A stretch of 64,000 nucleotides of DNA from Euclidia mi (lineage: Eukaryota > Arthropoda > Insecta > Lepidoptera > Erebidae): NCBI GenBank assembly GCA_944739405.2, contig OX123190.2, forward strand, positions 25,642,807-25,706,806, read 5' to 3'. A program made the position numbers and the translations under genes. Below are positions 20,740 to 29,848 of the stretch, one piece after another. Below the pieces are notes generated by a model. It saw only the letters and a list, made by a program, of their open reading frames with translations, did not search any database and had not been told where the DNA came from. The number at the start of each line of letters is the position of its first letter. Position 1 is the stretch's first letter.

Positions 20740-21860
20740 TTTATTTCACATCAACTGGCATCTCAGCTGTAGGCAAATACTTCACATTTTATTTACTTCA
20801 CATTCTCTACAAAAGTGAAACTTAACGTCTACGTTTTGTACGCTTGTGAAACATTGGATTCATAGTTAGCTTTTGTGCAGTCTGATTTCACCTAAATCTT
20901 TAAGTTTGAAATGGCTAGCTAATACATTTTTCAAATATTCTGTTTCTTTACAATCATTTAAAAATAAAAATAAAAATCATCCACAAAAAGTGTTACAATA
21001 TTCCTCAAATTATTTCTAATGTTTGTCTACATACATGGTTCTACCTTAGATCTCCTATAACCAATATTGAATAAACATTCATCCACTTTCCTGTACCATA
21101 CTCTCGAAGATTGGTTAAGCCCATAGATTGCCTTTTTTAATTTAAGTACTTGACCCTCATGGGTCTGCTTGGAAAATCCTTCTGGTAACTGCATAAAATT
21201 GATTTCATCAAGAGCACCATTCAGGAAGGCTGTAGTTACATCAAGGTGAGTAATGTCAAATCCTAACTTAACTGACATTGCAAATAGTAACCTCAATAAA
21301 AACATTCAATAGAAACATTTTCTCCTGTTGTGAGGCATACAAATGCCTCACAACAGGAGAAAATGTTTCTGTATAGTCTATTCCTTTAATTTGTGAAAAA
21401 CCTTAAGCAACTAAACGTGCACGGAACCGAACTTTGTTATCACTGTCATATTTTTTACGAAGCACTCACTTACACTGTATAACCCTACCATCTTGTGGAC
21501 TATCACATAATTCCCACGCATCATTTTCTTTGAAACACTGTAGTTCTTCTTGCATGGCCAACTTCCACTGTTTCTTTTTTGATGCGTTTAAAGCAGTGTC
21601 AAACCTGCCCCATCATTATAGGTTTCAGCGCTTGTACTTGTATTGTGTTGTTGTGTGTTCGTCTGGGTCTCTCCATGAAATTTTCATTTTCACATTGAAT
21701 TGTACTCTCTGAGTCTTCATAATCATTTTCACTGTTGGAATTATCTTCAAGACTAGATGCTCATTCAAAACTTGTTACATTTTGGGCTTGTTGTTATGGT
21801 TTAACCTCATCCCCCACTAAAACAACATTCTGGTCTTGCACTTGAATCATACATTCAGAA
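20740..21860 (-). pseudogene. pol: Copia-type pol fragment, copy 2
   Basis: Reading leftward from 21860, the order is an acidic integrase-RT linker, the RT N-terminus (near 21600-21420, with a W.L-type start and the KVRFRARLVA block), an RT block at 21305-21027, and the last part of RNase H (20890-20751). The RT block carries the LDVTTAFLNG motif (first catalytic Asp), the LPEGF motif and KAIYGL.QS. The RT palm with YVDD and most of RNase H are missing. A perfect palindrome sits at 21311-21370. The RNase H tail at 20751-20890 repeats 21957-22105 of the neighbouring copy. Confidence 0.75.
21311..21370. repeat. Perfect palindrome in Copia RT
   Basis: Arms 21311-21338 and 21343-21370 are exact 28-base reverse complements separated by ACAA. 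It lies between two colinear RT segments and breaks the frame, so one arm is probably an inverted duplication of the other. Confidence 0.95.
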
Positions 21861-21883
21861 AACAATATGTATATACAAAATTA

Positions 21884-22660
21884 TTACAATCTTTGAATAC
21901 CTAATACATCCAAAAACTTATAACGTTTCACAACACATAAAGCCTTTGTGAATACATCAGCTGGCATCTCAGCTGTAGGCAAAGACTTCATATTTACAAT
22001 TTTATTTACTACACATTCTCTACAAAAGTGAAACTTAATGTATATGTTTTTTGTACGCTTGTGAAACATTGGATTCATAGTTAGTTTTTGTGCACTCTGA
22101 TTATCGTTGAACAAATCAATGGTATACAAATTTTGTGTAATTTCATATAGTTAATTTCTGAAATAAACAGCTTCTTTACATGCTTCTGTAATAGCCCTAT
22201 GTTCGGCCTCACCACTAGACAAGGCCACAGTAGCTTGATTTTTAGTTTGCCAAGAAATTACACAACCAGATAAAGTGAAGCAATATCCTGTACATGACTT
22301 CCTATCTATAACATTTGCACCCCAATCTGCATCTACATATCCTTCTAATATTGAATTTCCATCAGCAGTGTACTTCAAACCGTAATTTTTAGTCAATTTT
22401 AAATATCTCATTAGACACTTTACATATACACAATGTTCTCTAGAATGGCAATTGTTAAATTGACTCAAAAATCCGACTGTATAAGTAATATCAGGTCTGG
22501 TTAGAACTGCTAAGTACATTAGATAACCAATAACTTGCTGATATGGGAATTATCCAACATAGTTTTCCCCCTTATATACATGCAACTTAGTTTCCATAGG
22601 AGTCTTAATGGGTTTGCATAGACTCAGGACATTGGGCGTATTCCGACCCGGTCACGGACA
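21884..22660 (-). pseudogene. pol: Copia-type RT end and RNase H, copy 1
   Basis: Read leftward, it carries the RT C-terminus (a GYLMYLA...TRPDI block, 22540-22495) and the RNase H domain with VDADW (first Asp, near 22340), SCTGY, and LSSGEAEH (Glu near 22220). The C-terminal part at 22129-21884 has FNDNQSA (catalytic Asp near 22105) and ADVFTKAL, ending in TAA at 21884. A frameshift near 22150 splits it. Upstream RT, integrase and gag are absent, so it is a truncated 3' piece of a Copia element; the same family continues leftward as a second fragment. Confidence 0.8.
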
Positions 22661-22849
22661 TGGTATAAAATGAAAGAGCATAAATTCACTTAAAATTACA
22701 TATGGTAATTTATTTTTTTATCCATGGGAGGACAAAGTTGGAACTAGAAATATATTTATACAAAAAGAAAAATCTAATACTCTATTTAAGTAATATAAAT
22801 TGTCGTTCTGTTAAAAATAGCTATAAAATGGGTTCCGTCGACTGCATGC

Positions 22850-23690
22850 ATGTGCCTGCCGTGTGCTCAAATCGGCAGGTATACGTTCGCTCCCTCTCTT
22901 TCACACATCAGCGCCAGTCTTCACAAATTCCGAAACTTGCTAAAGCCTTTCTTGGTAGTTTTCACCGATGGTTACATAATAGACGTTGTGGGACCATATC
23001 CAGCGACAACGTTAGATGCCTCAATCGTGCGCCATCAGTTACAAAGTGAAAACTCCCTTTGGCATTGATTTTTAAGAACTAATGACATTTTTATACTAGA
23101 TCGTGGATTTCGAGATTCAATTCCTTTAATTGAAGAATGTGGTTATGTTCCACAATGTGCCACATTCCACACAGTTATGTTCCACCATCCAGAGCAAGAG
23201 AAGAACAATTAACGACGCAAGCAGCCAGTAAGTCACGGTTGATAAGAATGTGTCGTTAGGTAGTCGAGGCCATAAATGGCCGTTTTAAAAAAGATTTTAA
23301 AATATTTCGGCATTCATATTTCAATGTAGCTTTGCCAAAATAATATGATGACAGACTTCAAAATCGCCGCGGTAATTATCAACGCTGCCAGACGTCCGTA
23401 TGAAGATAATGCATACGTTGCTCAGTTTATTAACACTATAAATGAAAATACCAATAGAGAGAATGAACTAGCCCAATACATAATTGAGATCAATATGAAT
23501 AGACAGAGAGTTGTATTCATGCCATTAGACGGAAACAATCCAGATTTTAGAGATTTTCTACAGTTAACATATGAAGAACTGACATTATTCACATTTCGAA
23601 GCTATCATCTAAGACTGGCCAAGTCGTACTGCCATGAGCATCTGAGACCAAATTGGCGTTTACTTTGTTCTATTTTAAGCTGCTAGCTAC
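22850..23690 (+). pseudogene. PIF/Harbinger-type DDE transposase remnant
   Basis: The homology starts with VVFTDGYIID (first Asp of the DDE_Tnp_4 fold, near 22960) followed by VGPYPA. After a frame change it continues with LDRGFRDS (second Asp, near 23100), then a VVEAINGRFK block (catalytic Glu, near 23258) and FKIFR. A further shift leads into 23345-23686, a frame with the conserved helical C-terminus. At least three frameshifts or stops interrupt it (a TAG in the Trp codon before VVE). The protein would cut and paste DNA in the nucleus. N-terminal sequences and terminal inverted repeats were not found. A domesticated relative is possible elsewhere, but this copy is dead. Confidence 0.75.
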
Positions 23691-24236
23691 GCAACACAAT
23701 TACATCTAATGCTATTTTGATTGATTGGCAGAATAATAACTAAGTTTTAAAAGAAAACAAATCACTTGAGACAGAAAGAAAATCCAATACCAAACAAAAA
23801 GTTGTATGCCCCTTTATACTTCGTAATCATTTTTTAGAGCTTTCAGTAATTTAAAAGGCAAATGTTCTGCTTACATTGCACAAAAGTAGTATCTGGTTTT
23901 ACTCACCCTAACAGAGAAACTCAACAATCCCCTGATCATCTTAACTTCATTGGCTTTATAAATTGTTTTTGTCTGCCTTACCTACGATGGTTTGAAGTGA
24001 TTTCAAGTATTTTTACCGATTGTACTTACAACGATTGTATTTACAACCCTTAGTCATGTTTGTGTTTGAGAATTAAGGAAACCACTGTACTTGAGAAAAT
24101 TGTATGAAATTTGTATACAAATTACTTCAATTAAAAATTAATACCTGTATAAGATGTGGTTAGACATTTTATCTATAAAAAGTATAACGGTATGTTATTA
24201 ATTGATGATTATCAAGACATAATAAAATCCATCAGT
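23691..24236. other. Intergenic DNA, nothing recognised
   Basis: AT-rich DNA with a 63-codon ORF at 23862 that lacks motifs. It probably includes the decayed 3' end of the Harbinger-type element. Confidence 0.45.
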
Positions 24237-24859
24237 ACTATTACAGCCTTTTTTTTTGTTTTACGAGGTGGGAAATCCTTTCGGATTTCCGACTCTTGGG
24301 GGAAATGAGAGCCGGAGTATGTGGTGTCTCCACTAAAAACCACCTCGACTTTCTCATGTACCCGTGTGTCGGAGGGTAGGGCATCGCCGAAACATTCATC
24401 GCCACCCTCCGACGGGCATTGGCCCGCCAGATGGTTAGGCGGGCCCCGAACAAAACCCCCTTGGCGGCGGATTAAGGTGTTGGGCTCCACCGCCAAAACA
24501 CCCAGCGGCCGCAGAGGATAGGGAGGACGGCAACGCAATACCGCATCTCCTCTTCCTCTGCGGCCCCACCGCGACGCATCGAATGGTGCGCCCCCATTTG
24601 GTCGCAAGAGATAGGGCGCGCGGCAACGCAACACCGACACGTCTCTCCTCCCGTGACCGCACCCGACTGCGAGGTACAGACAGAACTGGCCCCGGCCCCC
24701 GCACCGTTGGACGCATCCTTCGCACACCCCTCCAAGCCCACGCGGAGCGTCCCCTCCTGGATCCCTCTTAGCTTCACCGCGGGTGACCAATCCACGGTTA
24801 CTGAGCCCCCCCACCACGACAAGGTGGAGATCCCATGGGGGGGAGAACTATTACAGCCT
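24237..24859 (-). mobile_element. 5'-truncated LINE (R1-like 3' end) with 13-bp target duplication
   Basis: A GC-rich block is flanked by ACTATTACAGCCT at 24237-24249 and 24847-24859. A T-run follows the left repeat, meaning a poly(A) tail in minus-strand sense. This is the signature of target-primed reverse transcription. Internally, two related units of roughly 100 bases (around 24500-24660, sharing GGCAACGCAA and the TAGGG motif) are arranged in tandem. Several overlapping minus-strand ORFs exist but carry no RT or endonuclease motif; this is 3'-UTR sequence. The R1-type assignment is from memory of similar moth LINE tails. Confidence 0.7.
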
Positions 24860-25057
24860 AGTACGTCACCAAAAAAATATGTGTGTAACATGCCATATCG
24901 CCAATATAGACACCATTGTTCTCGACCGAGTTAAATATATTAAAAAACGCGGAATGGTTACTCGGTTTAGTTTAATTACCTCCACACATAAAAATCAAAC
25001 CATCACTTCGTTGCCACATGAAAGAAAAACAAAATACATACTATCGCACTTAATATA
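24860..25057. other. Short intergenic gap
   Basis: AT-rich sequence between the LINE and the Helitron, with nothing recognised. Confidence 0.4.
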
Positions 25058-25475
25058 CTAGAGGATGCCCGCACATTTATTTATTTAAATTGAATTCTTA
25101 CTGCCCGATCCCGTAGGAATTTCTGCAAACCCCTTCTGAGTGCACCCTTTACGGTCCCCAAAAACATACACTCTTGTCTGTCAGTCAGTTTTTTTTATGG
25201 TAATAGGCGGCAAACGAAAAGACGCATCGCCTGATGGTTAGCAATTACCGCCGCCCATGGACACAAGCAACACCAGGAGTTACAAGTGCGTTGCCGCCCC
25301 TGGGGGTTGGGAAAAGGGATAGGTGAGGGAGAAGGAATAGGGGATAAGGCCTGCGGTACTCTCACTCACCGAACGAAACGCAAAAGTTTAGGTACTGTTA
25401 CTTTACGTCGATTTTCTGTGAGAGGGTAGTACTTCCCCGGTCGAGCCGGCCCATTCATGCTGATTTCAGCAAGGA
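25058..25475 (-). mobile_element. Helitron copy 2, split by a SINE-like insertion
   Basis: It begins (plus strand) CTAG after an A, and its other end AAGGA at 25471-25475 is followed by TTTTAT, as in copy 1. The first 130 bases and the last few match the family. The middle (25189 to about 25467) is a different repeat, also present alone at 42001-42285. Confidence 0.65.
25189..25467 (-). mobile_element. SINE-like retroelement with A-tail, copy 1
   Basis: In sense (minus) it runs from the GCATGAATGGGCCGGC segment to a CCTATTACCATAAAAAAAA tail. It aligns with 42001-42285. The A-rich end and dispersed copies fit a SINE or a short LINE derivative. It sits inside Helitron copy 2, so it is the younger of the two. 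Confidence 0.65.
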
Positions 25476-27090
25476 TTTTATATAATTACAGATGTATGCA
25501 AGGTATTCAAGAGATAATTTTACGTACATATTTGATCATGCCACGAGCACATAATTACTTAAAAACCTACATGTCTCGAGATACAATTCCAACGCTCACT
25601 AGTAGGATAAACTAAATTCACCGAAGTTAACGTCACGTATTGCTTTTATCTAGTTATACAACAGCAAAGATCTGCTTTAGTGGATAACGTTGGAATTGGC
25701 CATGGGAAAACGAATTTCATTGCTGGCAAAATGCTGAGGTAATTTCATGGAACATTTACTTCCGTCCAAGGGTAGTGTTTACAGAGAGTCCTCTGAAATA
25801 CGCTTTAAGCCAGCTTCCAGTTATGATGTACATATTTATTTTATGAATAATGTATTTGTGGGAATATTATGTACATATGTGAGATACGTCTCAGTGTAGA
25901 GACAATGTGGATGGAATAGATTTGCAAAGAAAGTGCTTTCAGGAATCCAGTGTGCAAGGAACACAGCTTGCTCAGACAAGTTGGTAGAAGTATAATGGAG
26001 TAACGTCCGTTTTATTACACTTGGCAAGAGGATTTGTTATTACAGCACTTTGAACACATCAATAATAATATATGTACGCTGCAATCCATCGAACTTTTAA
26101 ACTGCTTATTCGTTGGTTTTTGGGGAGAGGCAGCCAACAGGGTACGTTGCGAAAATATCGCATTATTTACAGCTTACATTCAAATTGGGATAGCACTTGG
26201 CGTGATATATTTTATTAAATAAGATTGTAGATAATTATTTTAAATAGAAAATCATGATGAAGTTAAATGTCATTAATCGTCGTCGGCTCTGTCACTACCA
26301 AACCAATCACAAAGGACGTGTTTTTGCTTCGAGCCAAAACAGTGCAGAAATCACTGTTTATGTGCTGCTTAACATTACTGCACTGTTTTACTTTTGGCAC
26401 CAGTCCCTCATTATAACGGCACAATTCAGCTGTTTTCTATAAACTTCTTAGCCCATGACACATTTTGTGTGATGAGCAATGTTATTTGTTTCGATTCACC
26501 AACAATGATTAGGGCTTCAATTATAGATACTTTTTCTATAAGAATAAGCAATGAAATAGGTATACTTAAGATATCAATCTTACAAACATGATAAACGACA
26601 GATAATGACAACAGCTTAAATAATTCAAATATATAGTATCTTCTCACAAGATACGTACTGTGTTTTGTTTAATTTATAAAAAAGCTACGACAACGAGGTA
26701 TAGTTTACTTGACTGAAAGCAGTTATAAGTTTCCTTTATGGTAATGATGATTTTATTATTATCATCCGTTGTCCATTCTTTAAGGAAGAGGAAATGCGAA
26801 ACTACCATATTATTCATTTATAACTATATTCGATGTTTCTTATAAAATAAACTATGTCTCTCTAATCTCTGTCAAATTCTTCTATAGAAAAGTTAGAATG
26901 ATTTGAGAAACTTGGACTCACACAAACTTTGAAAGGTAGGTTCTTTTAATCCTCCAGTAGTATTTTTCAGTATAAATAATGCTACTTCACCTAGAACTAC
27001 CATTAAATGACTGTAATACCGCTCAGTCATGTTTAAGGGATGGATAAAATAACTCTCCCACTCATAATGTCCTCTCAATAAGCCTTATGC
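25476..27090. other. Intergenic DNA, no supported gene
   Basis: AT-rich, with short ORFs (60-73 codons) on both strands, none with a recognised motif or consistent codon pattern. Confidence 0.5.
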
Positions 27091-27434
27091 ATTTATCTAA
27101 ACCATTCCTTGACATTGCTGACAAATTGCGCGTGTCGGCTACGCTGGTGCAGCCACGTCTTAGGTCAACCGACATCTTACGTATTAAAAAAATGTCTTGC
27201 AATGCTACCTCCGCCGGGCCCCGGTAAACGGGGAAGGCCAAAGAAATGCTGGCTTGACGTCGTAAGGGACGATATGCGTGCCAATCGTCTAACCACCAGG
27301 GATGCTTAAAAATAGCAGCGAAGTGGAGAAGATACAGCCGGAAAGCGGGCCTCGGGCTCCAAGGCGTATGTTTTGGATCGCAACCGGGACAGTGCTAGGA
27401 TAATGATGATGATGATGATGATTTATCTAAACCA
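27091..27434 (+). mobile_element. RTE-type LINE 3' end with 14-bp target duplication
   Basis: ATTTATCTAAACCA occurs at 27091-27104 and 27421-27434. Between them, the 27109-27309 frame encodes the RT C-terminal tail, with the RLRW..HV motif, a GKRGRPKK.W.DVV.DDM block and an ANRLT segment. A 3' UTR and an ATG-repeat tail (about 27404-27420) follow. This is a severely 5'-truncated LINE inserted by target-primed reverse transcription. Only about 65 residues of coding sequence remain, so it is inactive. Confidence 0.8.
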
Positions 27435-27698
27435 CACACACAAAGTGCACAGCTTAATGTTCGGATCTACAAAATAAATTATGTTCCAAACTACATTTCG
27501 TTCAAAACTCTGAAACATGAATATGTAACAACTACGATATCCATACTCGACCTCGTTCGCAAATGATATGACTATCGATTGTGTAAAGTGACGTCAGGGC
27601 TCATTCATAATATTTAAATATTAATCGCTTCACTTCTCGTTTCGCGTATTTTAATATCCAATTCGACATGCTATATCAATTATTCACTGGCTTTTAAA
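27435..27698. other. Intergenic gap
   Basis: Nothing recognised between the RTE fragment and the Penelope-like element. Confidence 0.4.
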
Positions 27699-27893
27699 GA
27701 CATAGGATTTAATGGAAGGAAAGAGGAACCCACCACGCACCCTCGGATTGACCATCCCAACTATTGCAATAGAAAAAGGTTGACAATACCGAACTCCTCT
27801 AAAAGGATAAGGGATATAGGAATGGTATGGGTTCCAGAAAGATACCTGACTTGCAGTATCCCGCTGTATGCGCCGACTATTCTTCGACACGTG

Positions 27894-27920
27894 TTTCGCC
27901 TCTGCAAGAGGCATCCTCAG
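27894..27920 (-). ncRNA. Hammerhead-ribozyme-like core
   Basis: On the minus strand the order is CTGAGGA (27914-27920, fits CUGANGA), then a 6-bp stem GCCTCT/AGAGGC with a 3-base loop (27898-27912), then GAAA (27894-27897). ACACGTGT and the cleavage-type triplet GTC follow at 27887-27894. Hammerheads of Penelope-like elements are known to have a very short, self-complementary stem III, as here. One extra U after CUGAGGA departs from the strict consensus, so activity is uncertain. Confidence 0.45.
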
Positions 27921-27973
27921 GAGCGATGGGCAACGACTGAGCCTCAGTCGTTGCCCATCGCTCCTGAGGATGC
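27911..27973. repeat. Perfect 63-bp palindrome
   Basis: Arms 27911-27941 and 27943-27973 are exact 31-base reverse complements around a single C. One arm contains the CUGAGGA part of the ribozyme-like core, which is therefore present on both strands. Confidence 0.95.
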
Positions 27974-28058
27974 TTCAGCGGGATACTGTATATCTTCCTA
28001 GGTTACAATGGAGTTCCGCCAAGTAACGCCTGATTCAATCAACTATGACATAGGATTT

Positions 28059-28934
28059 CATTCGGTAATACTTGTTAACGAAAGTATCATTAAAATGCAA
28101 GCTTCACTGCATGTTTCGCAGAATGATTAGGCTGGCCATCTTTCTCCATTACAGCTCACTGCTGGTTTTGGTTTCAATCCAAGCATGGGTAAGAAATGAT
28201 AATTGGCAAAATTTTCACTGCTTTGCAAGTCAATTGAGAGTCGCTGTAGTAACTCTTCTTAGGCCGTCTGAATGTTCTGTGTTCTCCCGTTACCCACATC
28301 CAAAAACATTTCCGAAGTAGCAGTTCAAGTGGCAGAGGGTGTAGGGCTCAAATCTACGAAGCGCACCAAAGGCTTTTCAAAGTTAAGTAAATTTTAAAAT
28401 TGATAATTCACTTTTGCTAAACTCGAAAAACATGTGAAGTCTGCCAACCTGTAAATGGCCAGATGGATTAAGGCCTTTCTTTTAGTGAAAACAGGTTTGT
28501 ATCCAGCAGTGTGCCAGTTTATATACAGGTCTGGTGTTGATAATGACAAAAACAACCGCGGTAAACTGATCTTCCCCAAGTGGCGGGATCACGAATTTTC
28601 CACTGGGTGGTAAGGTATGCGCGACCCGACATTTCTATATTTTGTTTTTTTTTTCGCAACACCTAGGCATGCTATAGACATCCACGTGCCACGTTTCAAA
28701 GAATTACTGGGTTATTTTCCTTTATTATGACCGTCGCTATCCTGCCTTCAGTCTACTGTATGTTTAATAAACATGGCTGATACATTGAGATGATACATTG
28801 TTGTTTTATTCTTATTCTTTTCACACTAATTTTACGTATCTACTCATCTAAGACGTTTATGTAAATTTTAATAAACCTAATTACTGTGTTCACATTTATA
28901 TATGGCAATCATATAAAAATTTAAACTTTCGTGG
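28059..28934. other. Intergenic DNA with a possible RTE tail remnant
   Basis: There is no good coding frame. The stretch 28436-28555 (GGATGGATTAAGGCC ... GGTGTTGATAATGA) resembles a decayed RTE-type 3' end. This is a weak impression from sequence feel only. Confidence 0.35.
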
Positions 28935-29123
28935 TCATTTAAACTTAATTTAAATTGTCTTTCGGGATATATACCACGTATTTTTGTTTGAAGTAACCGA
29001 TATTTCGGCACTGCTGCAAGCGCCATGTTCACGGATGTACTGATGATATTGCGGGTGGATGAATGTTACGAGCAAGTATAGTGGTCTACCCGCTTTCTTA
29101 CTCGTTTTTTTGCGTTCAACACC
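28935..29123 (-). mobile_element. Penelope-like element, left part (split by BEL-C)
   Basis: The left part begins with a segment (about 28941-28986) that is the reverse complement of 36465-36512. It continues with the CCGATATTTCGGCACTGCTG motif common downstream of Penelope-like ORFs. ACACC at 29119-29123 is the BEL-C target duplication, and the element resumes at 35971. Confidence 0.6.
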
Positions 29124-29634
29124 TGGTATGGCGTGGTGCCGAAACCGATTAGGTTCTAGGCGACTTGGAGAAGGAAATGGACTGTATACAAAGGATAGCT
29201 GATTTAGCCGCCTAGGAGGGAATAAGGGCAGAGGAGATGGATACGGGAGGAGGTGATTGAGTGGGTACAGGATATTTCCAGGATGGAAGGCACTTACCTT
29301 ATAGCCTTCTTCGTTTCTTTTCCTCCTGGTGTTTTCGTAATGTAGCTGCTTGTTTTCACTTCACTCACGAGCGGGTTTTCCTTGGTGGAAGCGGCAAAAT
29401 CACATACAGCGGCGCGGCGCGGAGCGGTATCGAGACGGCGTTCTCAGCGAGCGGAATGTTCGAGACTGTCACTCGCATCGACGTTTTGCGGCGACGAATC
29501 AGGCGCAAGGCAGTGCCTCTTCCAGGGAGAGGGAAAGAGAGGGACGGAAATATGATATCGCTCGCACTAGACAAGCGTGGAACGATTCATATTGATGCGA
29601 TTAGTTATATATAGGAAGGTAGATGGCGCTACCA
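29124..29634 (-). repeat. BEL-C 3' LTR
   Basis: 511 bp, from TGGTATGGCG to GGCGCTACCA. It is nearly identical to 35460-35970. ORFs inside it are also present in the other LTR and lack motifs. Confidence 0.92.
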
Positions 29635-29848
29635 TATCCCCCCGGCCCTAAAGGGTTGCCTTTAAAAAGAATAGAATTGAACTTAGCTATGTTGGGTGTA
29701 CTACCGCATAACCCATCAATAGGCTAAGACAGCGATATGAAAATAAATTAATCTAAATTAACTTTAGCGAAAGCTACAAACGCAATAATAGCGAAAACTA
29801 CTAACTAAATACTTAAACTAAGAGGTAAGTCCAACTTCAGGCTAGATC
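29635..29848 (-). other. BEL-C 3' untranslated region
   Basis: About 210 bases between the integrase stop and the LTR, homologous to 10341-10590 and 53911-54116. The stop codon lies within a CAACTTCAGGC-type region that appears as an inverted duplication in BEL-B. Confidence 0.7.

Larger units (their letters stand above)
27699..28058 (-). mobile_element. Small Penelope-like element with 12-bp flanking repeats
   Basis: GACATAGGATTT occurs at 27699-27710 and 28047-28058, bounding about 336 bp. On the minus strand the segment contains a hammerhead-ribozyme-like core (27894-27920) of the type known in Penelope-like elements. Outer inverted 13-mers lie at 27854-27866 and 27976-27988, with an inner 63-bp palindrome between. 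No reverse transcriptase is present. It may be a minimal non-autonomous element consisting of the element's terminal repeat only. The family assignment rests on the ribozyme-like core. Confidence 0.5.

Noticed and set aside
24212..24891. Overlapping GC-rich ORFs up to 201 codons on the minus strand
   Set aside because: They lie in the 3' UTR of a LINE bounded by a 13-bp duplication. Several frames are open at once and none has a domain.
29261..29614. 117-codon plus-strand ORF, also at 35597-35950
   Set aside because: It lies wholly inside the BEL-C LTRs, once in each LTR, and has no motif.
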